From: Mya arenaria
Lineage: Eukaryota; Mollusca; Bivalvia; Myida; Myidae
Direction: 5' to 3'
DNA: 64,000 bases
Assembly (NCBI RefSeq): GCF_026914265.1
Contig: NC_069136.1
Location: 19,089,715 to 19,153,714 of the forward strand
The number at the start of each line of letters is the position of its first letter. Within the stretch, counting starts at the first letter, position 1. Both the position numbers and the translations under genes were made by a program. The notes under the pieces were generated by a model. The model did not search any database. It saw nothing but the letters and a program-made list of their open reading frames with translations, and had not been told where the DNA came from. Of the stretch, positions 47,878-60,739 are shown one piece after another.

Positions 47878-47935
47878 CCCCTTGTCGGTCTCGAACCCAC
47901 GGCCCGAGGGCGAGAGGCGGACACCTATACTTTTT
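47878..47935 (-). repeat. Single tRNA-like unit (SINE head)
   Basis: On the minus strand it reads AGGTGTCCGCCTCTCGCCC, then CGTGGGTTCGAGACCGACAA: B-box and D-loop-like words as in the SINE at 22140, with no SINE body attached. Confidence 0.5.
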
Positions 47936-48169
47936 GAACATATCGAGCCAAGCGGGAATGTTTACATAGATTAAAAATAAATCGGTCCTTTACATCAAGG
48001 CCAACGAGGAAATCGAGCCAAGCGATATTGAGCCAACAGGTTTCCACTGTATTAATTATTCTAGCATGTGCATCAGTATTCGAACCCTTTTAATTCTGAC
48101 GAAAGGCACCATGAGTACTTGTATGATTAGCTTGAAATTACCAGGCAAACTATGGAATACAAATACGGG

Positions 48170-49440
48170 CACTTCATTGCAAACTCGCTCAAAAATACTG
48201 GAATCAGTTGAATAAGGGTAATAACGTATCCAAAAGTAGGTCACCGTCGATTGAAGTACCAACACTATGTAAACTATTCGATATAGTGGTTTAATTCCGG
48301 ACGGATGGCTTATTAGAGCGATTAAGCCATTACACAAAAGCAAGGGATCATCCATGGACCCACAAAGACCAATCACACTTCTAAGTTGTCTAGGCCAACT
48401 ATTTACGTCTATTCTTAATGAACCCATTAACATGCCCCTCGGTGAAAATTATTTATTAATATATACATTTCCGTTCGAAAGTTAATGTTTTATGGCTTAC
48501 ACCGTTACTAACGGTTTAAGAAAAATGCATAAAACATCAATTTTTGAACTTAAATATGAAATTCTCGGATCTGAATTTTTGTCAGAAGTCTTATATCACT
48601 GGCTTTCATGGATTTTCGCAAAAATTAGCTCGTTCCGGGACATTTTTTTTTTGTCAAAACGTTCAATCTGTGAGAGTGCAGCTTTAAGCGAGAACTGTTA
48701 TATATTAGTTTGCTGGTTCAATAAGAAACAGTCGATGTACATTTATGTACAGTTTATTTACATGATATAGAGTGAACTAGCAGCTACAGGAATGTCTAGG
48801 CAAAAGTGTATATATTCATAGCTTATCATGTGATATCAAGTTACAATGGCTTTGCTTAAACAAGGTATACAGCAAGAACCAAGTGGGTTTCCGTGCAAAT
48901 TATTCAACGTGCGATGACCCTCATTTTGCATTTTCTTATAAATAAGCTTAGACCACAACATATTTTGTTTTTATTTTGCTCATTTATTGAATTTTCAGCT
49001 GTTTTTGACACTGTTTGGCGTATAGTATGTGGCACAAATGAATGAAGTCTGGTTATTAGGGCAAATTTCTTACAATATTATATCAAATCATGCGTACATA
49101 TCAATGGTCAACTGTCCCCAAGCGTTTGCGGTGTTTGACAAGGAGAAAGGCTTTCTCTGAATTTATTTGAAATTCAACTTGATGATTTTCATAAAAGCAC
49201 ATGCACAGGCGTTTCCATAGACATAGATGCCAATGATACTACTATGTATCTCCAATTACTTGTCCTTTTATACGCTGACTGACAATATCGTGCTCTTAGC
49301 AGACAACGAGCGTGATTTCCACCAGTTAAATGCGTATTGCATGCGTTTTCCGCTCTCTTTGCATAACATAGTTGTATATGCTTTACGTGCAGATGAACTG
49401 TTTTTATCTCCCTGAGTAGCGAAAGACAAGATATGTGGAG
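48170..49440 (+). pseudogene. Decayed non-LTR retrotransposon reverse transcriptase
   Basis: The reverse transcriptase is recognisable in pieces on the plus strand despite stops and shifts: KPLHKSKGSSMDPQRPITLL then SCLGQLF at 48325-48420 (the RPI-LLS block). NQVGFRANYSTCDD at about 48874-48916 is the QxGFR block, and FSAVFDTVWR at about 49000-49020 is the D-x-x-x-AFD block. A broken YAD[D] with VLLADNERDF lies at about 49275-49325. The block order is that of Jockey/CR1-like LINEs. The catalytic region is interrupted, so the element is dead. A MITE is inserted between the first two blocks. Confidence 0.75.
48510..48687. mobile_element. MITE (TTAAAGCTGCA family) inserted in the LINE remnant
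   Basis: The right arm is intact (GTCAAAACGTTCAATCTGTG then AGAGTGCAGCTTTAA, ending at 48687). The interior resembles that of 7816-8143 (GTC(A/T)TATATCA, TTT.CAAAAATT). The left arm is not clearly recognisable. Confidence 0.6.
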
Positions 49441-50230
49441 TCCGCATGCATACTTGAGCCCCAGTGACCAGTAGTATGACTTATGCCGGATTTGTACCAA
49501 AAAGACAAATCCCACCCTGTGGGCAACGGTTTTTAATGCGTATAGCATGCGTCTCGGTCTCTATTAATGACCGAACCATTATAAAAAAGGGCTGAAAACA
49601 CCATTTTTTTTTACAGATTTAAATGCACTTGTTGAGAAAAAGCTATTGGCAAAATCAAGACGTCGCACCAACTAACACTTGCTCTGTAATAAGTGTCAGT
49701 AAAACCTCCAGTATATTCGAGAACACGATCGAATTCCGTAAATGTGATGACGTAACACATGCTTCTTCCCCATCGTCCAGATCCATTTGATGTATATAAA
49801 CAATAGAACAGCTTTGTGAGAATAGTTTTTTGTGCTGTGTCACCTCATGAACAGTGGAAAACAATACTGTTGCATTCAAACATGGCAGTTAGTCTAAGTT
49901 CGCTGTGTTTAAACAATAAACAGCATATAAACTAAATTTCATTTATTAAATGCTTTACAAAGCATGTAAAACAAGAGATGTTACGACTGATACCACTCAA
50001 GGGAGAAAACTGTTAAAACTGAAATTGCCGTCTGCCACTTATATTGTAAGTCGTTTATTAAACAACTGCCATTACCTCCCTTATGTGCAAAGCTGGCATT
50101 GTCTCTGCGGATTGTACAACAGTGCCGTTTACAACGTTGTAAATTTAAATGGTTCTGAACAATCGGCCCATTTAAAGCTTAAAATATTGAACCCATTTAT
50201 ATACGCATGTATATGACCCAATAACAATCA
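49441..50230. other. Intergenic, no gene recognised
   Basis: Open frames here are short and without domain pattern. The stretch from about 50090 to 50220 begins to resemble the duplicated segment at 60010-60170 (words such as TGTGCA and TACGCATGTATATGA), but similarity is weak until 50330. Confidence 0.4.
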
Positions 50231-50329
50231 AAACTATTACCTGCCTTTATATCTCATATTTGTATCTACATATTATATTGTCGAACATTATCGTGGTTCA
50301 AGGTTCAACAGTACAAAACCTTGTGTGTG

Positions 50330-50640
50330 TGCATCATCATGTACTTTCTGTTTCTCTAGTTCATCCGGAGACATAAACATATTGAATTTGACGCAAGGTT
50401 TGTCAAGTTTTTTACCAATATGTAAACTTATATTTCCCATGCCTTGTAAAACCTACTCGCATTACATTTGAGGACATTATATTATGAACATATTTATATA
50501 TTTTTAAATCTAATTTTATACTGATTTATTATATCTAGATTGTGAAGTCTTATGCTAACAGATATAAATCACTCGCCGGTTTAGTTGCTTTACCAGTACA
50601 TGTGCTTTTTGAGAGGCCGTGAGAAAATACCTCTGGACGG
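50330..50640 (-). repeat. Duplicated segment / SINE body preceding the tRNA-like array
   Basis: ATGTACTTTCTGTTTC...TAGTTC and GGTTTGTCAAGTTT, then GATTGTGAAG..T..TGCTAACAGATAT and TGCTTTTTGAGAGGCCG. The same series, in order, is found at 60160-60395 and at 62680-62915. Its inner end, inverted, is the SINE body seen at 22207-22240. Confidence 0.65.
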
Positions 50641-51880
50641 GATCGAACCCACAATCTCTTGATAGAATGGTCAGAACTACCGCGAACCACTCTCGTCCGG
50701 GTGATGATCGAACCCACAACCTCTTGACAGGCGGTCAGCACAACCACTAAACCATTCTCATCCTGGTGGTGATCGAACCCATAGCCAGTCGGTCAGAACA
50801 ACCGCTAAACAACTCTCATCCTGTTGGTGATCGAACCCACAGCCTCTTGATGTACGGTCAGAACTACCGCTAAACCACTCTTATCCTGTTGGTGATCGAA
50901 CCCACAGCCTCTTGATGTACGGTCAGAACTACCGCTAAACCACTCTTATCCTGGTGGTGATCGAACCCACAGCCTCTTGATGTACGGTCAGAACTACCGC
51001 TAAACCACTCTTATCCTGGTGGTGATCGAACCCACAGCCTCTTGATGTACGGTCAGAACTACCGTTAAAACACTATTATCCTGGTGGTGATCGAACCCAC
51101 AGCCTCTTGATAGGCGGTCAGAACAACCGCTAAACCACTCTCACCCTGTTGGTGATCGAACCCACAGCGTTTTGATAGGCGGTAAGAACAACCGCTAAAC
51201 CACTCGTATCCTGGTGGTAATCGAACCCACAGCCTCTTGCCTCTTGATAGGCGGTCAGAACAACCGCTAAACCACTCTTATCCTGGTGGTGATCGAACCC
51301 ACAGCGTTTTGATAGGCGGTCAGAACAACCTCTAAACCACTCGTATCCTGGTGGTAATCGAACCCACAGCGTTTTGATAGGCGGTCAGAACAACCGCTAA
51401 ACCACTCCCATCCTGGTGGTGATCGAACCCACAGCCTCTTGATAGGTGCTGAAAACAACCGCTAAACCACTCTCATTCTGTTGGTGATCGAACCTCTTGA
51501 TAGGCGGTCAGACAACCGCTAAACCTCTCTCATCCTGGCGGTGGTTGAACCCAAAACCTGTGTGAGAGGCAAACGCCGAAACAGCTGGACCACACTGATT
51601 TTGGTGGGTTTGAACCTGCAATAACACCAGACCGCTCTCATCCTAGGGGGTGATAGAGCGCTCTCAACCTGATGGGAACCGAACCAAAAAACTGTTGGGT
51701 GTCAGCCGGGCACCATTTCACTAAGACCTTTCTTATCCGGGTGGTGATCGAACCCACAACCTGTTAGGTGAATGACGGTTACTTATTCACTTAGATAAAT
51801 TTCACCAGGGTTGTTATCAAACCCACAACTTGTTGGGTTAGAGGCGGTCACCAATATCACTAAACCACTCTCTTCTGTTC
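50640..51880 (-). repeat. Tandem array of about 20 tRNA-like units (65-bp period)
   Basis: On the minus strand each unit contains A-box-like GTGGTTTAGCGGT, then about 30 bases later B-box-like GTGGGTTCGATC, then ACCACCAGGAT. The period is 65 bp in the regular part (50760-51110), where four consecutive units are almost identical. The units degrade rightward (51480-51880), with deletions. The words match the D-arm and T-arm of a tRNA and the head of the local SINE. Position 61 of the T-loop stem is usually A and not C, so they are not normal tRNA genes. Confidence 0.75.
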
Positions 51881-52119
51881 AAATAGTATGGACCCTTTTA
51901 TTATCGATACTTATATAGAAATCTAGTTGGTTAGCCTTACCGATCATACATTATATCATTTATTTACCATACAATCTACCTTATTTACATTATTTAAAAT
52001 TATTATTTACTGGCCAAAATGATTGATCTAAATGCTACTTTTATAAAGCTACATTATTATACTATATCTGAAAAAAGTAGGAACATAGTAAATATCAGTT
52101 GTGCTAACTCAGGCAACTA

Positions 52120-55100
52120 ATGGATCAAGTCCCGGGCAGAAAACCCCAGGCAGACGCCTGTGTATTGGACGTGACCTTTTGCCAGCCTTGTTTCCAGGAT
52201 GGTGAAACGCGTCCAGTCGAAGATTACTGTACCATCTGCAAGGAGTGTATGTGCTCCATCTGCACAAACGTACACAAGAAACAAAAAACGACTAAGTCCC
52301 ATACATTTCTTGACAAGAGCAACCTGCCTAGTACAATGCGAGATCTTACAACCAGTGAAGAAGAAAGCAAACATTACTGCGACATCCACCCTGGGGAATA
52401 TATCAAATACTTCTGTCCGACCCATCAGACACTTAATTGCGGTCATTGCTCAGTTCTTAATCATCAATCTTGTAAACAGCAGATAATTTCGGAAATTGGT
52501 AAAGCCTTCAAAGAGGGCAAGGGTTATGAAGCAATCAAACAAGATATTGTCGAATTACTGAGAGAAACTGAAGCATGTGTGTCTGAGGTTAAAGAAAACA
52601 TTAAGCTCGTAGAAGGCTTTGGGGAATATGCGATAACTGAGATAAGGAACTATCGAGATAAGATCAACAAATACTTTGATGAACGTGAAAACGCACTGCT
52701 GATGATCATTACCCAGATGCAAAGCATAGACGAAACCTTTCTGGGCTCTCTGAAATCAGAATGTGACAACCTTAAGATGGAGGTCAATGCAATCAAAGCA
52801 AAACTAGTAGCTCGCGAGAACAACACTTGCCAGCTATTCGTTGAGGCCCACGTAACCAAGGACGTGCTGAAGGGACTACAATTAACTCTTGCCGACATAA
52901 ACATGAAAAATTCAATTCACCAGTATCGGTTTAGAAAGGACCCAACCACTGAGAAACTGCTAGGTTCTAAGACTGGTTTCGGCTCTATTGAAGATCTGGC
53001 TAATGCAAATGCTCTAGGTACCTGTATTTGTTTAAGTTGCTTTGCTATTATTCAAAAATGATTTATTTTGTTGTTCCTATTGAACTTCGACATACTGTGT
53101 ACATTTAAGAGCAACTTTTCAAACATATATTTTCTAGACATGTTTTATTCCTAAAACTGTTGACTTTTGATGCTTTTGTATGAAGAGACAAATTGATATA
53201 ACAATAACATGTTTGAAAAGAGAATTAAACATCAGTAAAGTTTGATTGATTTCATAAAATTCGTTAAATGTTTGTTGTTGTTTTTTGTTAAATTACATAC
53301 CAAAGATATGAGCGAACAGCGAAGGACAAAGGCGACAAGAACACTACTTTTGATGTTTTTATCAATACCAATGTACACGCAGGTTTGGACGAGCACACCC
53401 CTTCAGCAGTTGTCGATAACCAAGCTGCCGAAACAACTAAGACATTCTCGGCCAATACAGTTACAACATTATATTTGAATCCTAGTGGAGCTCAAATATC
53501 TGCAAAACCAAAACATGGTAAATCTGTTTTTTTTATAATCGGATACCTTTGATATATATATTACTACATATTAGGTGTTTACATAACAACCAGTCCTTCA
53601 AAGGCACGTATACGATTGCAATTCCATATAACTCTCTACATCGGGTTGCTATTTTATACTAGAATTCCGCAGGCCAGCCATGTTCCCTGGCGGGACATTG
53701 TTTTTTATGGCTTACGATCTTGGCCTTTGACGTATTTACAAAGAAGTCCGAATGTGTTAAAAATGCTGAGCAATTGACACAAAGAATTTTCAAAACATAA
53801 AACTGTAATACACAGGATTTATTTTTAAAGCCTGGCTCTCACTACCACATCTAAAGCTACGGTTGCCCTCGGTCTGTGATTATAATCGTTGTGAACCGTA
53901 GACTCTTGATACAATTTGGCACGTTCTTACAATCTTCAGTCGTAGAAATTCGTTTCTTATCGTGAATGTTCGCCGTGTATGGCGATTAAGGATGACTAGT
54001 CAAGAATGACCTATGTTCTAGTACGACATATAACGTATACAACACATTCTCCCTATGATCTCTGAACGATTAATAACGATACTAACCTACCATTAGGCAC
54101 CATTTTGCAACGATAAAGGGCGAAGCTAATATGGATGTACCGATATTATTACGAAAGCATCACAACTGCTATAGATAGTTCCTGAACAATACTAGGAGGA
54201 ATACATGAAGCACATGGTACACAATACAACGGAAATCGTCCTCCGTTTTATATGCCTTCGAAGTTCTAGCAGCTAGGCAACGACATTATCATATCGCCGT
54301 CAGTTCTCGTTTCAGTTCTACCAGGTTGTACGCTAAGAGTAGCTTTTAAAAATACAAGGGACATCAATTAGCATAGCAGATGTTTAGTGCTCGAATACCT
54401 AATACATCCATGGACAAAATAGTTTATAGATTAGATTAAGAATAGATAAATATGTATTCAATAATTACGAAACGCGTATGTCTTGATAGCTTGTATACCT
54501 CAAATCATTAAGATCGGTCGTACTATAATTTTCTGCAAGCTCGAAAGATCGTTAAAAATCGCCTGTTATCTTATATTAGCATTGCAAGGTATAAACGCAA
54601 TCATGACTCAAGGTACTTGACCGTTCATTATATGTGTATAATCCGTACACTCGCATCTCATTGTTTTAGTCTTTCCAACACCATGTTTTGTCTTTTGTAC
54701 GAAGCGTGGCCCTCCTCTCATAACGACTTATCGCGATTTAGACGGCAACAATCTATCAAGATATGAATCCTAACCCTGTCCGTGATAGTAAGAGCCAGGC
54801 TTCAAATGTTGCAGCATTTAAAAACCAGTGTACATGTGCACTATAACTCCACAAAACAAGCGCTATATTCACTATATAGTGTCTTGTATAATTGCATTGC
54901 ATGTTCTCTTTGATTTTATAACTTGACATTTACCATGGGTTCGTGCGATATACTTTTTACAACAACTCGAACATATACTACCCAAAAAGTTATTTTTTTT
55001 AAAAGAATAACATTGAAAAGTTACGAGCTGTTGTATTTCCAGAAAAGCGGAACATAGTCTATGACCTGACAAGCCTGACGTTTACCCCAGCCCGAGATAT

Positions 55101-55875
55101 ACTAGTGAAGTCACCATATGACAGCAAAGACGGCTGGCTGACCAGCTTGCTCCTTCTGCCTGGAGACAGGCTGCTACTTGCTGACAATTACAACGATACA
55201 GTGAAGCTTGTAGACCTCAACACCAGCAGCCTAGTGGCCGAGGTCAGTGTCACAAAAGAGCTATGGGACATGTGTCTCCTCCTTTGGGACTGGGTAGCTA
55301 TTTGTTCGACTGGTAGTATCCAGTTCCTGGACACTCGGGGGCAGCTCTCCCTTAGGCATACCATCAAGGTGGATGGCGAATGTCATGGTGTTGGTTACGA
55401 TGACAATAACTTATTTGTGTCATACTGCGGCGGGAAAGTGGAGAAGATGGATATGGAAGGGAAAGTGTTGAAGAAAGTATCAAAAGGTTGGTTTTCTAAC
55501 AGCCCGTTTAAGAAACCTTTCTACCTTACAGTAGTCAGTGAAGGTCCGTCAAAGGCCATTTATGTGTCAGACCATGGCACAGACACAATCACCAAGCTGG
55601 ACATGAATCTTAACATTCTCCAGACATTTCAGGACCCTGCATTGAGAGATCCAAGGGGCATCACTGTAGTGGGAAACCAACTGATTATCTGTTGTCGAGA
55701 AAGTAGCCATATAAAGTGCCTGGACTTGCTCAGTGGCCATATGACTCAGCTACTGGGAAAGAAAGATGGGATAGCGTCGCCACGCAATGTCACCTACAGT
55801 CAGCAGCATAACAAGATGTACGTTACTATCGACACCTATGTGAATGCAGACTATGTTAAGGTGTATAAGGCCTAG
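52120..55875 (+). CDS. RING-less TRIM-like protein: two B-boxes, coiled coil, beta-propeller
   Basis: Exons 52120-53017, 53383-53517 and 55043-55875 join in phase (1,866 bases, 621 residues, stop TAG). The start is the first ATG after an acceptor (CTAACTCAG, ending at 52112), so a non-coding upstream exon is likely. Residues about 21-62 form B-box 1 (CQPC...DYCTICKECMCSIC...H). Residues about 87-128 form B-box 2 (HYCDIHPGEYIKYFCPTHQT then a CGHCSVLNH end). Residues 140-270 are a charged coiled coil. Residues 345-621 have repeated strands of an NHL/six-bladed propeller (LLLLPGDRLLLADNYNDTVK, GPSKAIYVSDHGTDTITKLD, GITVVGNQLIICC). The gene family with this layout (TRIM2/3/56/71-like) is greatly expanded in molluscs. 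Lack of a RING means it probably is not an E3 ligase alone. A role in immunity is only inferred. Confidence 0.92.
53828..54802. mobile_element. TIR element in the intron of the B-box gene
   Basis: The left end is AAGCCTGGCTCTCACTACCA and the reverse complement of the right end is AAGCCTGGCTCTTACTATCA. It is about 975 bp long and the interior has no reading frame. It fills most of the second intron. Confidence 0.7.
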
Positions 55876-55885
55876 AAAATATGTC

Positions 55886-56182
55886 TGTTTCGGATAACCC
55901 GACCCTACCTATAAAAATGCGCCGACCCTAACTATTTTTTTTCCGTTTCAGAGCAAAAAAAAATATTCGTTAGCGAATAGAGAGTTACGAAGGGCGGATA
56001 AATGCAGATTTTAATCAGAATTATTGTTTATATGATAAAACAAAGTCAGGCAATGACAGTAATGTATGAAAGACTGCCATGTGCAAGAAAACACTCTGAA
56101 CTTACGACAGATTTTGAAAAAAATCAATAAAAAAAATCCCTACCTACCCTACCTAGAAATTTTGGGAAGGTTACCCGAAACA
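55886..56182. mobile_element. MITE in the 3' UTR of the B-box gene
   Basis: The ends are TGTTTCGGATAAC and, inverted, GTTACCCGAAACA. Inside both ends are CCCTACCT-like words. It is 297 bp and begins 11 bases after the stop codon. It contains AATAAA (56126-56131), which could serve as the poly(A) signal. Confidence 0.7.
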
Positions 56183-56808
56183 AACAATTTTTTTTTGGCC
56201 TAAGACATAAAAGTTTTATTAGATATATTCCATAAGCAACGGAGTCAAGTTGTCCATTTGGTCTTAAATTCCATAAAACGCATACCCTTTTTCCTTCGTC
56301 TAATGATGGTTTCAGTGAGTGTTGTGAAGAACATATTATTATGTTTTAAAGAGACAAGTTTATGTGAATAGGGTCAGTTATCGAAGAAAAAATATTTTTA
56401 TATGAATTAGGAGCAAACTGCTTGCAATGTCTAATAATAAACATCTGAAAATGTTTTAAAAAAACCTATATGGTTCACAATTATTTGAAATTGCTTTTCC
56501 TTGCCGAAAAGCGTAAGTAGAGCATTTAAAAGTCATAGACTTTCGTCTTCGATTTACAAGCTTTTGCTCAAATAAAAATCTTAGTTAGATGACATTTACA
56601 AGTTTTTATTTAATTATTTATAATTCGTTCTTGATTACATGATTTTTTTGTTCTTTATTTTTTTTATAGCAATTTTCCGCTGCATTACTCGATTTGGACA
56701 TTGTATTTGTATAATTATTTGATTTGGTCTCCTGTATATAGTGGGACCTATTACTAGTATTTATTAATCAAATAAAAGTTGATATGTGCAAACGTTTCTT
56801 CAAAATAA

Positions 56809-57619
56809 AGTGAAACTGCGTTCCTCGAACAAGCGGTCGTTCGAGAACCGGCGTTCCCTCGAGGTCGGAGCTTGGTCCCGAACTTTTTCCTTCTATTTTC
56901 ATATAAAATATACCCACGCTGCATCGAAACCTAATTATGTCGAGGAGTCGAGCAATATCCTCGGTCCCAAGTACACACATCGTGCACATAACCTTATGGC
57001 TCCCTCGAGGTCATAATTTCACACTTTTTCCCGAACGCGTGTTCCAAAATAAAAAAAAATATTTGCTAGGTGTTAAAATTTTCGCAAGATATAAAAATTG
57101 CAATGACAGTTGAAACGCAATTTGATAAGGTGTGAAAACCCGTTTACTACTGTTAACGCATGACCGATATTAGTTGATATTGGCATTTGAGATGATAATT
57201 ATGAGAAGTTAAGGACGAGAAGTTAATTGTGAGAAATGTAAATGAGTAATACAAATATGAATAAACACTATCATATCGATCCAACATCGGAATCTATGAA
57301 AATAATTCCTTCTTGTCATTTTGCTTTGCAATATGGCAATTTTGTAAAAATAAAAACATTCTATTTATTAATTTATTGATATTACTTTTAAAATTTATAT
57401 TTAGTATACATATAGTATACGACAGCCTTTTAACATATGAGCGATTTCCACAACGCAACACATAATCGGTGTCTTAGTAAAGAGACGACTTCAAACTTAA
57501 AAAACGCTGAAAGATATTTCATAACAGACTGGAGAATTGAAAATCGGGTCGTTCGAAACATCGGTTCCCTCGAGGTTTAGACTCGGTCCCCGGCGACCAC
57601 GAGCGATCGCAGTTTTACT
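56809..57619. mobile_element. TIR element with AGT(A/G)AAACTGCG ends
   Basis: The left end is AGTGAAACTGCGTTCCTCG and the reverse complement of the right end is AGTAAAACTGCGATCGCTCG. CTCGAGGTC and TCGGTCCC words repeat near both ends. About 810 bp, with no transposase frame. Similar CAGT ends are common in Tc1/mariner-like MITEs. Confidence 0.6.
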
Positions 57620-58789
57620 GTATTTACTAAAATAACACAAGTTGCTCATTATTTGAAACAATATCAAGACGTTACGTCAAAATGCAGGCTTAAGATCGTG
57701 CGGCTTAAAATATCCGGTGTCACGTCTTCCGCGTACTTTGCGTTTAAATAAAAAATAATGCTAGGACATTGATCGCATAAATTCAGCTTGTAACTTTACG
57801 GGTGTACCTGATCACTAATAGGCAGCCTAAGGTTTCCGACAAAGATATCTGATTGAAAATTGGGACAAGTAAACTCGAGCATGCTTATACATGGTTGAAG
57901 TATTAAATACGGCACTAAGTAACACAACTTTCCGTTGACGCCATTAACGCCATTTTAGCGTTGTACTTATTAGCCTGCCCTTTCGACCTAACGTCCATAA
58001 GTCTTATAATTGATACACACTTTGCTTCTACTTCAGAGTTTAAATTTTGCATTAATTTTAATTGTATCTATGTTGGTTTACTTGAAATGTCCTTATAATT
58101 AATCCATTAGTTTTAACTGAGATTGGAACTAAGTATAGTAAAGAGTCTTTATGTATTGAAGACAATTTCCATACCCGAGATTTAAATAAAGTATAAAAGA
58201 AAATGTAAATGTATGTGTTAAATACAATTTCCATTGTGAAAATAAGAAATTTGAACACTCTCCTAGATAATGTCGGATTCATTCTTCACTGTTTGGGATC
58301 AAGATAAACAAATGTTGGTTTTCTGTTTCAGATAGGAGTAAGTCAGTTAAAATTAATTTTTATTCCACCATTCCATGTAACGCTCTGATGCATTTTGAGA
58401 TAATTAATTGAACATATCTTCGTAAGCGCCAGTAGGAAAGAAATAATTCAACAAAATTTTAAAACGTTAAAGAAATAATTCGGGCATAGCCAGTATTTTA
58501 CGAAGCACATAATCGGGTCTTATGGTGTATTGAACACCAAATCCATTTTGCTCATGTCATCTCTCATGGTATTAATTTTCAAAACTTGAAAAGTCTGGTC
58601 CTGTATTCAGTACACCAATCATACTTGTCCTTATATTTTAGACATGCACATGTGCTTCAATTCTGTGTATTGATCACTTGATTTTACAGTCCAATGAAAG
58701 TACGGACATATTTCTCCTTGAGAATAATATTAGATAAGTTTTAAATATGGCCTCATAAACAACATATATACGAATCCCCGCCTTACCCT
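57620..58789. other. Intergenic, no feature recognised
   Basis: AT-rich with short open frames only. No repeat structure was noticed. Confidence 0.5.
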
Positions 58790-60414
58790 TTCCTGAAGAG
58801 AATACCATCTTCGGAAGGGGTTGTCAAATTTGCAGTACTCAAAGCTAATAATGACTTCACCGAAGAACTTGTTTTGACCGAGCCAGTTATTTTACCAGAC
58901 TCTCACCCTCAAGGTTTGTTTTGAAAGCTCACTACTGATTAACTGGTAATTATAGTACTTCTAGAAGAATATGAATCGGATTTGAACAGGATAAACGTTT
59001 TCAATTTACTTCCAAACATAACTTAAATTGACACTCTTATTCCAAATCAATACATACACATGTAAAACATATATACATGCATACACTTTAAATGAAACAC
59101 CCTCAACAACTTAATAAATAATGCATTTATGAAAAAAAGTATTAATTACTATAAACAATATTATAACCTTGTATTTAATAGCTGAAAATGCAAAAGTATT
59201 AAATGATTGGTGAATGCTTACATATTTACTGCGATCTACTATGGTCTACTAAGGTAGCAAGCAATACCGTGTTTTCTGCACATTTATTTTTAATCTAACT
59301 CGGAATCCTTCATAAGCATCATTGTTTCGACATTTGTTCATCCGTTTTGGTATAATTAAGAAATTTGTATTCATTGTGTTAAATCTTATTTGGGAGTAAG
59401 AGTGCATCTTTAAGTCTTAAATTCAAAACAAACTACAGGTCTCTTTACAAATAAACTCTTTTTAATGCATACAATCTCATAATGTCTCAATAGAACATAC
59501 ATACCCCCTTTCCTCTATTTTGCTGTTGACATCAAGACAACAGTTGCATCTGTACACACTTATACAAAACGAGAGAAAACAAATTACAAAATGTTCCATC
59601 GACATTTAATTAAGATTTACAACCCTTGCACCATCAGTAGACAATAATGAAAACAATTTACTGAAGATATACTATTATTTCAACTATCAATGTACTTTAT
59701 CTATTGCCAGGGCAACAACACATTCAAAATATCTCTTTTCACTATCTACAGTTGATCAGATCGACCCTACCATGAGTGTTTCATTCAACTGCGGACATTT
59801 TCTTCAACAATTAATTAATAATTTGGCTTTCAAAACGTTTGTTTGTACCCATAAGTCCTTTAAAATTGACGGACACGGGCGCTGTTCCAATAAAGATCGC
59901 ACGTTTCTATTCGTAGCCCCGATTTTTTGCGTAAACTGCGTTTCAATAAAACATATCGTAATAATATTTATCGATTGATTCTCCTCGTTGATAAACATAT
60001 CCGCTTTAAACGATGTCTTTTCATCATAATGTTTACAATGCAAACACTGGTGAATAAATGCAATCCTGAATACTATGTTTTACCTTTGTATTTAACCAAT
60101 CATGCCATGGCTATGCAAATGCAAAGCATGTATTTAAGCTGTACAACTGAGTGTGTGCATTACAATGTACTTTCTGTTTCAATAATTCGAACAGAGGGAT
60201 TTTGAAGGTTTGTTTATTTTGTTTTACCAATAAGTTAATTATGTATTGTCTATTTTCAGTCACATACTTTTAAATCTTGCTATGTGCTGATTTAATATAA
60301 TCGATTGTGAAGACTGCTGATAGCAGATATGAATCATTCCAGTCTATTTACTTTACCGGTACCTGTGTGTGTGTTTGAGAGGCCGCGAGAAAGTATCCAA
60401 ACATCATTCGGATC

Positions 60415-60739
60415 TCCTCGGCCATTTTATCGAAAACAACCTCGGAAGTATTTGGACGGTTTACATACTCAAAAAGTGGTACGTTTAAGTCCGCTGCAAG
60501 TAGATCGCGTAGTAATTTTATTTAGCAGTTAAACTTTGTGACTTAACTCTTGGAATTCTTAATTATGTTTGCAATAATTCAATTCAATGGCAATCAATTT
60601 AAACTTAGATCAATAAATACAACTCTGAAACATTACATTTAATTAACGATATAATTCAAAATTTTACGAACTACTTCAACTGATGTACCTGCATACATCC
60701 GAGGTTGTTTTCGATAAAATGGCCGAGGAGATCCGAATG
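60415..60739. mobile_element. MITE, CATTCGGAACTCCTCGGCCA family, copy C
   Basis: CATTCGGATCTCCTCGGCCA at the left end and GGCCGAGGAGATCCGAATG at the right end, 325 bp. The interior shares AGATCGCGTAGTAATTTTAT with copy B. Inserted between the SINE-like body and the tRNA-like array of duplication copy 1. Confidence 0.88.

Noticed and set aside
48056..48433. 125-residue minus-strand open frame
   Set aside because: The plus strand here carries clear reverse transcriptase blocks; the minus frame is incidental.
50640..51880. Cluster of functional tRNA genes
   Set aside because: A- and B-box words are present, but stems do not pair properly and a conserved T-stem base is changed in most units.
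52117..52446. 109-residue antisense open frame
   Set aside because: Shadow of the B-box coding exon.
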